From BOG-931 sp963781725 (GTDB lineage Bacteria > Pseudomonadota > Alphaproteobacteria > Rhizobiales > Xanthobacteraceae): 64,000 nucleotides of DNA. How positions within the stretch are numbered: the first letter of the stretch is position 1; every line of letters starts with the position of its first letter. Where the stretch lies: NCBI GenBank assembly GCA_963781725.1, contig CAWAGV010000002.1, positions 2,170,001 to 2,234,000 of the forward strand, given 5' to 3'. The notes beneath the pieces are model-generated. The model did no database searches, had not been told where the DNA came from, and saw nothing but the letters and a program-made list of their open reading frames with translations. The position numbers and the translations under genes are program-made. Positions 32,975 through 41,197 of this stretch are shown here, piece by piece.

Positions 32975-33715
32975 TCAGGCCGGCTGATCGGCCGCTGCCG
33001 CCTCGAAGCCCGGCAACGTGGCGCCAGCGATGATCGATTGCACGGCGCCAGAGCTCAACATCTCTCCGGAGAATTCGCTGCAATAGGCGAGCAGTCCGGG
33101 GCGGCCTTTGCGGACGGCGATGCCGACGCGGTTGATGCCGTAGCCGTTTGCCAGCACCCGGCTGCCGGACAGCCTGCCTGCGAAGTCGAGCACGTGATCG
33201 CGCGGGAAGGCCAATGCATCGACTTTGCCTTGCTTGAGCAGATCGAAAGTCTCGTCCGGCAATTCCGCGCCGACCAGTTGTGCGTGCTTGACGATGCTCC
33301 GCAACGCCAATGCCGAGGCGTGGCCGTCGACAATGCCGATGCGGATGCCCTTTCTATCGGCGTCGGCAACGGATGTGATCGCCGAACCCGGCGGCAGCAG
33401 CAGGCTGTAGTCGAACTGAAAAATCGCCGGTGCGAAATCCACTTCAACGGCGCGTGACGGGGCGATGCCCAAAAAGACCACGTCGCAGGTCTCGTTCTTG
33501 AGGCCCGCAATCGCCGCATTCGGCGCCGGATATTGCACGAGGCGCATCGCGATGCCGAGCCGCGCGGCAATGACTTGGGTCAGTTCGATCGCGAGAAAGC
33601 CCGTTCCGACACCTTTCACCGCGCCGGATGCAGCATCCAGCGTGTATTGCGGCAGGAACAAGCCGACGCGTATCGCGCCGGCCTGAACCAGATCGGCAAC
33701 GCCTGAATCGCGCAT
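32975..33715 (-). CDS. Family-3 extracellular solute-binding-like protein without a signal peptide
   Basis: The 246-residue protein has the SBP_bac_3 pattern of amino-acid receptors: GAIRVGLFLPQYTLD at the start, FLAIELTQVIAARLGI, VVFLGIAPSRAVEVDFAPA, and a second lobe KGIRIGIVDGHASALALRSI. The protein begins directly at the binding domain with no export signal, so it would be cytoplasmic unless a start was missed. The frame offers no upstream start giving a signal. It lies 10 bp after the cupin gene and is probably cotranscribed. No permease is adjacent. Confidence 0.8.
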   Translation of the reverse strand: MRDSGVADLVQAGAIRVGLFLPQYTLDAASGAVKGVGTGFLAIELTQVIAARLGIAMRLVQYPAPNAAIAGLKNETCDVVFLGIAPSRAVEVDFAPAIFQFDYSLLLPPGSAITSVADADRKGIRIGIVDGHASALALRSIVKHAQLVGAELPDETFDLLKQGKVDALAFPRDHVLDFAGRLSGSRVLANGYGINRVGIAVRKGRPGLLAYCSEFSGEMLSSGAVQSIIAGATLPGFEAAAADQPA

Positions 33716-33724
33716 GAGTGGGTG

Positions 33725-34141
33725 CTAGCGCTCGCCGGTTTCGGTGAAAAACTTTTCGCCGTAAGCGAAGCGGTTGGGCTTCAGGAAGAAGCCGAGCAGC
33801 ACCGCGCCATTGGGCGCCTTGGCCTCGTGCTGGTTGCCGGCCGGCCGCCAGACGAATTGTCCCGGCCCGCATTGGCCTTCATGGTCTTCGAGCGAGCCTT
33901 CGATCACATAGGTCTGCTCGAGCGCGGTGTGCTCGTGCAGCGGCACGACAGCGCCGGGTTCAAGCTTGAACAGTGCGGTGGTGATGCCGTTGCCGTCGGT
34001 ATAGAGCACCTTGATCTGAATGCCGGGGAATTTGGTCTTCTCCCACGGCATGTTGGGGACATCGAGGTAATGCGCTGCGCGCTCCGGCGGGTTCGCTTCC
34101 TTGATGTCGGTGTGCACGAAGTTGCGGGCTGGTGCTGACAT
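33725..34141 (-). CDS. Cupin-domain protein
   Basis: The 138-residue protein starts at ATG 34141 with AGGAG upstream. The single cupin barrel shows LEPGAVVPLHEHTALEQTYVIEGSLEDHEG (motif 1, His-x-His and Glu) and PGQFVWRPAGNQHEA (motif 2 His). Such proteins are small dioxygenase or isomerase folds or sensors of anti-sigma type; the function is not known. It is in the same transcript as the signal-less binding protein. Confidence 0.85.
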   Translation of the reverse strand: MSAPARNFVHTDIKEANPPERAAHYLDVPNMPWEKTKFPGIQIKVLYTDGNGITTALFKLEPGAVVPLHEHTALEQTYVIEGSLEDHEGQCGPGQFVWRPAGNQHEAKAPNGAVLLGFFLKPNRFAYGEKFFTETGER

Positions 34142-34279
34142 GGGCGTCTCCTGTCGAGGGCCTTTCCCTTCGGCCGCCCCAAAGCCTAGTGCGCCGGACG
34201 CGGCACGGCTAGGCGTGCAAAAACGGCGATGCCCGCATGAAGCGGGCATCGAAAGCAGTGCGAATTGTGCGAGGTAAGG

Positions 34280-34570
34280 TTACGCCGCCGCGGCGCGCTT
34301 CTTGACGATCTGACGCTTCAATTCAAGGACCCGTGCCGACAGTTCGGCGTCCTTGGCCTTCAGCAGGAAGGCATCGAAGCCGCCGCGATGATCGACGCTT
34401 TTCAGCGCGTTCGCCGAAATCCGCAGCCGGAACGAACGACCGAGCGCATCAGAGATCATCGTGACGTTGAGCAGATTGGGCAGAAACCGCCGCTTGGTCT
34501 TGCGGTTCGAATGGCTCACCCGGTTCCCGATCTGACGGATCTTGCCGGTTAATTCGCAGCGCCAGGGCAT
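34280..34570 (-). CDS. rpmB: Ribosomal protein L28
   Basis: The 96-residue protein starts at ATG 34570 (MPWRCELTGK). The family core VSHSNRKTKRRFLPNLLNV is intact. Length and the C-terminal K/R/A-rich tail fit alphaproteobacterial L28, a large-subunit protein. Confidence 0.97.
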   Translation of the reverse strand: MPWRCELTGKIRQIGNRVSHSNRKTKRRFLPNLLNVTMISDALGRSFRLRISANALKSVDHRGGFDAFLLKAKDAELSARVLELKRQIVKKRAAAA

Positions 34571-34639
34571 GGCCGTAATCCTCAAAGATTCCCATGTTAC
34601 CGGCGCCGTTCGACGACGATGTGGGGATTTGACCGGGAC

Positions 34640-34667
34640 CTATAGTAAGGGCGGTCCTGACCGTCAA
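34640..34667 (-). promoter_or_regulatory. Probable housekeeping promoter of rpmB
   Basis: Read on the - strand: TTGACG (34667-34662), 16 bases, CTATAG (34645-34640), about 70 bp before the rpmB start. It fits the alphaproteobacterial TTGAC-N17-CTATA pattern used by strongly expressed genes. Confidence 0.6.
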
Positions 34668-34808
34668 GCGGGCGTCAAACGAGGGTGCCAAACCACAGAA
34701 ACGACGTATTCTCCGACAAAACAGGATGCCGCTTAGGGGACGGATGGCCCCTTTCTTGAGGCTTGTCGGCTTCCGCCATCCAGCGGCATTTGAGGAAAAA
34801 CGCGCGCA

Positions 34809-35684
34809 GTGTCAGTGCTGGCGAAAAAGCGTCCTTGCAATGCTGCTACCGTCGCCATCGCGGCCGGTTGCGCCTTGGCGGCATTTGCGTCTGATGCGGC
34901 CAGCCGGGGCGCGGCCGCGCAGGTGCGTCTCCAGGCGCAATATATTGCCAGCGTTGGCGGCATCCCGATCGGCCGGGGTGCCTGGATCGTCGACATCGCC
35001 GAAGACCAGTACACGGCAGCGGCCACGGGCGCGACCACCGGCATCCTGACGTTCTTTACATCGGCCAAGGGCAGCAGTGTTGCGCGCGGCAGCTTCAACG
35101 GCGGCGGTCTGCCGGTGGCAACGAGCTATATCGCGACCGTTGATTACAACCGGCGCGTGGATGACGTGCGGATGGCGCTCGCCGGCGGCAATGTGACCGA
35201 GTTTTCCGCCGAGCCGCCGTTGCCGCCGCATCCGGAACGGATACCGGTCAGCGACGCCGATCGCCATGGCGTGGTTGATCCGGTGTCGTCCACGCTCAAT
35301 CGCGTGAATGGCACTGGCGATCCTGTTTCGCCGGAAGCTTGCGGACGCAAGATTTCGGTATTCGATGGCCGCGTGCGCTACGACTTGCGGAGCGAGTTCA
35401 AGCGCATCGAAATGGTCAAGGCCGAAAAGGGCTATCAGGGCCCCGCCGTGGTTTGCGCGATCTATTTCGCGCCAATCTCCGGTTACGTGCCGGATCGGCC
35501 GGTGGTCAAATACCTGATCGCGCTGCACGACGCCGAAGTGTGGCTGGCGCCGATAGCAGGCACGCGGGTTCTGGTGCCGTTTCGCTTTGCGCTGCCGACG
35601 CCGATCGGCAAGGGCGTGCTGCAGGCAACGGAATTCGTATCGGCGCCGATGCCCCATGCCGCGTTGAGTGTGAAAACGCAGTGA
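34809..35684 (+). CDS. DUF3108 exported protein
   Basis: The 291-residue protein starts at GTG 34809 (or GTG 34815) behind GAGGA, and has a signal-like segment ATVAIAAGCALAAFASDAAS. The body reads LQAQYIASVGGIPIGRGAWIVDIAEDQYTAAATGATTGIL, the DUF3108 lipocalin-like beta start, and ends with VPFRFALPTPIGKGVLQATEF. It is a periplasmic or outer-membrane-associated protein of unknown function, conserved next to rpmB in Rhizobiales. Confidence 0.85.
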   Translation: MSVLAKKRPCNAATVAIAAGCALAAFASDAASRGAAAQVRLQAQYIASVGGIPIGRGAWIVDIAEDQYTAAATGATTGILTFFTSAKGSSVARGSFNGGGLPVATSYIATVDYNRRVDDVRMALAGGNVTEFSAEPPLPPHPERIPVSDADRHGVVDPVSSTLNRVNGTGDPVSPEACGRKISVFDGRVRYDLRSEFKRIEMVKAEKGYQGPAVVCAIYFAPISGYVPDRPVVKYLIALHDAEVWLAPIAGTRVLVPFRFALPTPIGKGVLQATEFVSAPMPHAALSVKTQ

Positions 35685-36013
35685 CAGCGGTTGCGCCGCA
35701 ACCGCCGCCTCCCCGTTATTCACAGGGCCGCAGAGCTTGAACTCATCGCGGAATTGTGGGTCGCAGACGTGTTAAGCTTTCGGGTGGTGCTACGCCGTGA
35801 AAAAGGCCTGCCAAACACTTGATCTGGTGCAGGAAGCCGCAGTTGGGGCCATATATCGCGGTGAACGAACTCGAACTCGCTTCGAGTCGCTGATTCGGGC
35901 GCGATTTGTTCGAGACTCGTTCCACATGTTAAGCACAGGCCTTTCAAGCGTCACGTTGTGATACAGAACGCTGTGCTTAGTACGTCCCAGTCGATGCGAA
36001 TGCCGGGTTCTTG
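35685..36013. other. 329-bp gap before the helicase gene
   Basis: No gene is supported. It is less GC-rich than its flanks and contains the long inverted repeat described separately. Confidence 0.6.
35930..35979. promoter_or_regulatory. Nine-base inverted repeat upstream of the helicase
   Basis: TAAGCACAG (35930-35938) and CTGTGCTTA (35971-35979) are perfect complements 32 bases apart, ending 34 bp before the helicase start. It could be a regulator site with two half-sites or a long leader hairpin. Confidence 0.45.
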
Positions 36014-39000
36014 ATGTCAATTTCCTTTTCTCCGCCTGCCGACCGTAACCAGCGTGCCCGTGGTGCCGGCGTCACCGCCGTGCTCGGGCCCACCAACACC
36101 GGAAAAACCCACCTCGCCATCGAGCGGATGCTGGCGCACTCCTCAGGGGTGATCGGCCTGCCGCTCCGGCTGCTGGCCCGGGAGGTCTACAACCGCGCCG
36201 TCGAGCGCGTCGGCGCGGATGCGGTCGCCCTCGTCACCGGCGAAGAGAAGATCAAGCCGGCCAATCCGCGTTTCTGGGTCGCCACCGTCGAAGCGATGCC
36301 GCGCGATCTCGACGTCGCTTTTGTCGCGGTCGACGAAATCCAGCTCGCCGCCGATTTCGAGCGGGGTCATGTTTTTACCGACCGCATGCTGCATCGTCGC
36401 GGCCGCGAAGAAACGCTGGTGCTCGGCGCCGCCACGATGAAACCGCTGGTCGAGCGGCTCTTGCCCGGCGCCAGCATCGTCAGCCGGCCGCGGCTGTCGA
36501 CGCTGACCCACGCCGGCGACAAGAAACTCACGCGGCTGCCGCGCCGCTCTGCCGTCGTCGCGTTCTCCGCCGATGAAGTTTACGCCATTGCCGAGTTAAT
36601 TCGCCGCCAGCGCGGCGGTGCGGCCGTCGTACTTGGCGCGCTGTCGCCGCGCACGCGCAATGCGCAGGTCGAACTCTATCAATCCGGTGAAGTCGACTAC
36701 CTGGTCGCCACCGATGCCGTCGGCATGGGCCTCAACCTCGACGTCGATCACGTCGCCTTCGCGTCCGACCGGAAATTCGACGGCTATCAGTTCAGAAAGC
36801 TCAATCCGTCGGAAATGGCGCAGATCGCCGGCCGCGCCGGCCGCGCGATGCGCGACGGTACTTTCGGCACCACCGGGCGCTGTCCGCCGTTCGAGGACGA
36901 ACTCATCCGTGCGCTCGAATCCCACAGCTTCGAGCCGGTAAAGATCGTGCAGTGGCGCAATACCGATCTCGACTTCTCTTCGATCGGTGCGCTGCAGGCG
37001 ACGCTTGCGACGGCGCCTACCGAGGATGCACTGGCCCGCGCACCGGCTGCCGAAGACATGCTGGTGCTCGACCACGCGTCGCGTGAAGAGGGCGTGCGTC
37101 AGGCAATTCGCTCGCCGCTCGACGTCGAGCGGCTGTGGGAAGTCTGCCAAATTCCGGACTATCGAAAAATCGCGCCGGCCAATCACGCCGAACTCGTCGT
37201 CACCGTATTCGGCTATCTGATGCGCGACGGCAAGATCGACACGGACTGGTTCTCCCAGCAGATTGCGCAAGCCGATCGCACCGACGGCGACATCGATACG
37301 CTGTCGACACGTATCGCGCATATCCGGACCTGGACCTTTGCCGCCAACCGGCCGGACTGGCTGGCCGATCCGGAGCACTGGCAAGGCATTACTCGCGCGG
37401 TCGAAGACAAGCTGTCCGACGCGCTGCACGAGCGGCTTACCGAGCGCTTTGTCGACCGCCGCACCAGCGTGCTGATGCGCCGGCTGCGGGAAAACGACAG
37501 CCTCGAGCCGGAAATCAACAAGGCCGGCGATATCGTGGTTGAAGGCCATGTCATCGGCCGGCTCGACGGCTTTTTGTTCGTCGCCGATGCCTCATCGGGC
37601 GGCTCGGAAGCCAAAGCATTGCAGAACGCGGCGCAGAAAGCTTTGGCCAGCGAGATCGGCCTACGCGCCACGCGGCTTGCCGACGCGCCCGACGATCAAT
37701 TCGTATTGGCTTCAGACGGCACCATCCGCTGGACCGGCGCGGCGGTCGGCAAGCTGATCGCCGGCGAGCAGGTGTTGCGGCCCCGGGTGCGCGTTGTTGC
37801 CGACGAACATCTCACGGGCGCGCCGCGTGATGCGGTGGACGCGCGGCTCGACAAGTTCGTGAAGTCGCATCTCGAGAAATTGCTCGGGCCGTTGTTCGTG
37901 CTGGCGGCGGCGGAAGACGTCACCGGCATCGCGCGCGGCATTGCCTTCCAGCTTGTCGAAGCGCTCGGCGTGCTCGACCGGCAGAAGGTTGCCGACGATG
38001 TGAAAGGTCTTGAACAGCCGTCGCGCGCGACGTTGCGCAAATACGGCGTGCGCTTCGGCGCCTATCACATTTACATTCCAGCGCTGCTCAAGCCCGGCCC
38101 CCGCGCGCTCGCGACGCAGCTGTTCGCGCTGGCGCATGAGGGTCCGGAGAGCAAAGGCATCGACGAGTTGCTGACGCTGGCCGGAAGCGGCCGCACGTCG
38201 ATCCCGTTCAATCGCGAGATCGATTCCGCGCTCTATCGCACGGCCGGCTATCGCGTGTGCGGGGAGCGCGCAGTGCGTGTCGATATTCTCGAGCGGCTGG
38301 CCGATCTCATTCGTCCGGCACTGGCGTGGCGCGAGGGTGCGCCCGGGCCAAGGCCATCCGGCGCATTTCCCGGCGGCGGCTTCACCGTGTTCAACGGCAT
38401 GACGTCCCTGACCGGTGCGTCCGGAGAGGATTTTGCCTCAATCCTGCGCTCGCTGGGCTATCGCATGGAGCGGCGGCCAAAACCGCCAGAGCCGAAGACT
38501 GAACCGGAGGCTGCGACACCCGCAGTCGAGACGGGCGCCGAGGCGGCGCCGCCGCGTGCCGATGTCGAAGCGGTGGTCGAAGGCGCCGCGCCAGATGCAG
38601 GTGCGGAAGCTGTCGTCCAGAATGCCGCCACGGACAACGCCGCACCATCTCGTGTCGAGGCTCCGCTGCTGCCCGCGGTGGATTTGGTAACGATGGACGC
38701 TTCTGAGCCGGCGTCCGCTGCGGTGGCTGAAACAACAGGCGAGGCGGTTGCGCAGCGGGCGGCGCCTGCGGAGCCGGAACTGGTCGAAGTCTGGCGGCCG
38801 GGCCGGGCGGGACGTCCGGAAGGCAAGCGGCGTCCGCGCTTTCGGCACCGCGACGGCGGCCGGCCGCGTGCTGAGGACACAGCTCAACAAACACCAGCCG
38901 CGGCGGCTGAAGGTGCGGCTCCGGCCGAACAACAGCCGGTCGGCGATTCCGGCAAGAGGCCGGAACAACAGCAGCGTCACCGTCGTCGTCATCGCCCGGA

Positions 39001-39193
39001 TCAGCATCGCCCGGAACAGCGGTTCGACCGGCAGCAGCGCGACCGCCCGCCACGCGAGCGGGATCGGCAATCCGGCAAGCCGGCCCGCTTCGAGCGCCGC
39101 GAGCGGGATAAAGCGCCGGACCCGAATTCGCCGTTTGCAAAGCTGGCGGCTCTCAAGGCGCAGCTCGAGGCCGATGCCAAAGAGCGTCGTTAA
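36014..39193 (+). CDS. SUV3-like superfamily 2 RNA helicase with disordered C-terminal tail
   Basis: The 1059-residue protein starts at ATG 36014 (a TTG precedes it). The helicase core has the SUV3-type Walker A GPTNTGKTHLAIERM, motif II DEIQLAAD, and motifs V/VI in DAVGMGLNLDVDHVAF and QIAGRAGR. A helical region with degradosome-like spacing follows. From about residue 815 the protein becomes low complexity: first Ala/Pro/Glu/Val-rich, then Arg/Gln/His/Pro-rich with many RHR and RDR pairs, typical of an RNA-binding disordered tail. Mitochondrial SUV3 works with a 3'-5' exonuclease. A role in RNA turnover is inferred. It is first of a helicase-S4-ferredoxin-CarD cluster. Confidence 0.9.
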   Translation: MSISFSPPADRNQRARGAGVTAVLGPTNTGKTHLAIERMLAHSSGVIGLPLRLLAREVYNRAVERVGADAVALVTGEEKIKPANPRFWVATVEAMPRDLDVAFVAVDEIQLAADFERGHVFTDRMLHRRGREETLVLGAATMKPLVERLLPGASIVSRPRLSTLTHAGDKKLTRLPRRSAVVAFSADEVYAIAELIRRQRGGAAVVLGALSPRTRNAQVELYQSGEVDYLVATDAVGMGLNLDVDHVAFASDRKFDGYQFRKLNPSEMAQIAGRAGRAMRDGTFGTTGRCPPFEDELIRALESHSFEPVKIVQWRNTDLDFSSIGALQATLATAPTEDALARAPAAEDMLVLDHASREEGVRQAIRSPLDVERLWEVCQIPDYRKIAPANHAELVVTVFGYLMRDGKIDTDWFSQQIAQADRTDGDIDTLSTRIAHIRTWTFAANRPDWLADPEHWQGITRAVEDKLSDALHERLTERFVDRRTSVLMRRLRENDSLEPEINKAGDIVVEGHVIGRLDGFLFVADASSGGSEAKALQNAAQKALASEIGLRATRLADAPDDQFVLASDGTIRWTGAAVGKLIAGEQVLRPRVRVVADEHLTGAPRDAVDARLDKFVKSHLEKLLGPLFVLAAAEDVTGIARGIAFQLVEALGVLDRQKVADDVKGLEQPSRATLRKYGVRFGAYHIYIPALLKPGPRALATQLFALAHEGPESKGIDELLTLAGSGRTSIPFNREIDSALYRTAGYRVCGERAVRVDILERLADLIRPALAWREGAPGPRPSGAFPGGGFTVFNGMTSLTGASGEDFASILRSLGYRMERRPKPPEPKTEPEAATPAVETGAEAAPPRADVEAVVEGAAPDAGAEAVVQNAATDNAAPSRVEAPLLPAVDLVTMDASEPASAAVAETTGEAVAQRAAPAEPELVEVWRPGRAGRPEGKRRPRFRHRDGGRPRAEDTAQQTPAAAAEGAAPAEQQPVGDSGKRPEQQQRHRRRHRPDQHRPEQRFDRQQRDRPPRERDRQSGKPARFERRERDKAPDPNSPFAKLAALKAQLEADAKERR

Positions 39194-39230
39194 AGGAGCG
39201 CCGCTAATGGAGCGCCGCTTAATGGAGCTC
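39191..39230. repeat. Three short tandem repeats carrying ribosome-binding-like motifs
   Basis: TAAAGGAGCGCCGC, TAATGGAGCGCCGCT and TAATGGAGCTC follow each other from the helicase stop to the S4 gene. The last GGAG is correctly placed for the TTG start at 39236. Confidence 0.6.
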
Positions 39231-39235
39231 TGGGT

Positions 39236-39529
39236 TTGACGGTCGCCTCACGCGTGGGCGGCATGGAGGGCGCCGACCGCCAGCGTGTCGATCGCTGGCT
39301 CTGGCATGCGCGGATTGTTCGCACCCGCGATGCGGCGGCTTCGCTGGCCGGGGCCGGTTATGTCCGGATCAATGGCGCCAAAATCGACGGGCCTGGCCGC
39401 TTTGTGCGCGCCGGCGACGTGATCACGGTGGCGCTGGACCGAAGCGTCCGGGTGCTCAAAGTGACGGGTTTTGTCGAAAGGCGGGGTCCCGCCAGCACCG
39501 GTCCATCGCTATATGAAGACTTGGCCTGA
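39236..39529 (+). CDS. S4-domain RNA-binding protein (Hsp15/HslR-like)
   Basis: The 97-residue protein begins at TTG 39236 behind GGAG, or at ATG 39263 if the shorter form is real. The S4 fold reads QRVDRWLWHARIVRTRDAAASLAGAGYVRINGAKI, followed by VRAGDVITVALDRSVRVLKV. HslR binds free 50S subunits carrying nascent chains in E. coli. It is 42 bp after the helicase and probably cotranscribed. Confidence 0.92.
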   Translation: MTVASRVGGMEGADRQRVDRWLWHARIVRTRDAAASLAGAGYVRINGAKIDGPGRFVRAGDVITVALDRSVRVLKVTGFVERRGPASTGPSLYEDLA

Positions 39530-39584
39530 CGAAGATTTGGCTTAAATCCGCCTGTCAGGGGACTAAAGGCCGTCTCAGGCCCCT

Positions 39585-39624
39585 AGCCTTGCGCGCTCAT
39601 GACCCATGCGATAGGAGCAAGGCT
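39585..39624. promoter_or_regulatory. Eight-base inverted repeat upstream of fdxA
   Basis: AGCCTTGC (39585-39592) and GCAAGGCT (39617-39624) are perfect complements with a 24-base loop, ending 27 bp before fdxA. It may be a leader hairpin or a dimeric regulator site. Confidence 0.45.
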
Positions 39625-39651
39625 CGCAAAAAGCCGCTTTAGAGTGTGCAA

Positions 39652-39990
39652 ATGACCTACATCGTCAACGACAATTGCATCAAATGCAAATACATGGACT
39701 GCGTCGAAGTTTGCCCCGTGGATTGCTTCTACGAGGGCGAAAATATGCTCGTTATCCATCCTGACGAATGCATCGATTGCGGTGTTTGCGAGCCGGAATG
39801 CCCGGTTGAAGCAATCAAGCCCGATACCGAGCCCGGCGCCGAAAAGTGGCTGAAAGTCAACGCGGATTTCGCCAAATCCTGGCCGAATATCACGGCTAAA
39901 AAAGAGCCCCCGGCCGACGCCAAGGACTGGGAAGGCGTCGCCAACAAATTCGAAGAGCATTTTTCGTCGAATCCGGGCAGCGGCGATTGA
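39652..39990 (+). CDS. fdxA: Seven-iron ferredoxin FdxA
   Basis: The 112-residue protein starts at ATG 39652 (MTYIVNDNCIKCKYMDC); a GTG six bases upstream is less likely. It has the [3Fe-4S] motif CIKCKYMDCVEVCPVDC and the [4Fe-4S] motif CIDCGVCEPECPVEAI, with the long C-terminal tail normal for FdxA. It is an essential electron carrier in alphaproteobacteria; partners are unknown here. Confidence 0.97.
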   Translation: MTYIVNDNCIKCKYMDCVEVCPVDCFYEGENMLVIHPDECIDCGVCEPECPVEAIKPDTEPGAEKWLKVNADFAKSWPNITAKKEPPADAKDWEGVANKFEEHFSSNPGSGD

Positions 39991-40083
39991 ACCGGGCCGC
40001 GGCGACTAAAAACGCCTCGTTTTTTCAGCGTTAACCGTCATTAACGATTTAGATCTGTGGCGTTTTCGCAACGCCATAAGGCT

Positions 40084-40111
40084 TTGATTTTAGCCAAAAA
40101 TGTGCTATAAG
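40084..40111 (+). promoter_or_regulatory. Candidate promoter for the CarD-family gene
   Basis: TTGATT (40084-40089), 16 bases, TATAAG (40106-40111), in an AT-rich stretch after fdxA. Confidence 0.5.
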
Positions 40112-40144
40112 CTGGCCACATAATGAAAAACGCCCCCGTTAGAG

Positions 40145-40172
40145 GCTCCCTCCGTTCGGGGAGCATATTTTT
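40145..40172 (+). terminator. Hairpin with T-run between fdxA and the CarD gene
   Basis: GCTCCC-N8-GGGAGC is followed by ATATTTTT. Because the candidate CarD promoter lies upstream of it, it could act as an attenuator in that leader or as the terminator of fdxA. Confidence 0.55.
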
Positions 40173-40408
40173 CCGGGGGATTTCGAGGAAACCTTCAAAA
40201 GAGGCGTGAGACCCACGCGAGAGCAGTGGCAGCTAAAACTCGTCAGCGTCAGAAGAAGAGCGCGACCGGCATGAGCCGGAAGGCCAAATCCTCCTCCCGC
40301 GCGAGCGGCAGGACAACACAGATCACGCGGCGATCGCCCCGAGGCAGGGATCGCGTGGCGAAGCCCGTCCCCCGGCAGAAACCGGAGGCGGAAGGAGCAA
40401 CTTTGGGA

Positions 40409-40981
40409 ATGACTGCGAAGAAGACGACTCAACGACAAGGTTTCAAGACTAACGAATTCATCGTCTATCCGGCTCACGGCGTGGGCCAGATTATGGCCAT
40501 CGAGGAGCAGGAAGTCGCGGGTGCGCGGCTTGAGCTTTTCGTGATCAACTTCGTCAAGGACAAGATGACGTTACGGGTGCCGACCGCGAAGGTCACTTCC
40601 GTCGGCATGCGTAAGCTTGCCGAGACGCCGCTGGTCAAGCGTGCGCTCGAGACGCTCAAGGGCCGCGCGCGCGTCAAGCGGACCATGTGGTCGCGCCGGG
40701 CGCAGGAATACGAAGCAAAGATCAACTCGGGCGACATCGTCGCCATCGCCGAGGTCGTGCGCGATCTGTACCGATCGGAAACGCAGCCGGAACAGTCGTA
40801 CTCCGAGCGGCAGCTTTATGAGGCTGCGCTGGACCGGCTGTCGCGGGAAGTTTCTGTGGTGCAGCGCATCACCGAGACCGAAGCGATCAAGGAAATCGAG
40901 GCAGCGCTTGCGAAGGGACCGCGCCGCGGTCCGAAGCCCGAGGCGGAAGACGAAGCCGTCGTCGAGGACGAGGCAGCGTAA
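40409..40981 (+). CDS. CarD/CdnL-family RNA polymerase-binding regulator
   Basis: From ATG 40409 the protein has 190 residues and begins MTAKKTTQRQGFKTNEFIVYPAHGVGQI, which matches the usual start of alphaproteobacterial CdnL; AAGGAG lies 11 bases upstream. The frame stays open to a GTG at 40226, which would add 61 Lys/Arg/Ser-rich residues. The N-terminal Tudor-like RNAP-interaction domain is residues 10-65. The helical DNA-binding domain follows (RVKRTMWSRRAQEYEAKINSGDIVAIAEVVRDLYRS), ending in an acidic tail. CdnL binds RNAP beta and stabilises open complexes at housekeeping promoters. Confidence 0.93.
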   Translation: MTAKKTTQRQGFKTNEFIVYPAHGVGQIMAIEEQEVAGARLELFVINFVKDKMTLRVPTAKVTSVGMRKLAETPLVKRALETLKGRARVKRTMWSRRAQEYEAKINSGDIVAIAEVVRDLYRSETQPEQSYSERQLYEAALDRLSREVSVVQRITETEAIKEIEAALAKGPRRGPKPEAEDEAVVEDEAA

Positions 40982-41005
40982 CGCCCCAGTTCAGGTTTTA
41001 ACGCG

Positions 41006-41035
41006 AAAGGCCCGGCGGCAACGCCGGGCCTTTTT
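41006..41035 (+). terminator. Strong intrinsic terminator of the CarD gene
   Basis: AAAGGCCCGGCG-GCAA-CGCCGGGCCTTT has a 12-bp perfect stem running into five T residues, 25 bp after the stop codon. Confidence 0.93.
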
Positions 41036-41197
41036 CGTTGCGGGCCGTTTCACTGTAAGTCACAGGTTTCCGCGGGTCCGGCGGTACTATCGTGCCGATA
41101 GATTGCCGGCGACTGCGTTTGCCCTTGGTTAGCCATAAATTAAGCTTCATTTGAAAGGACATAGCGGTCGTGAATGCGTTGGGGGAGAGCGCCGAGC

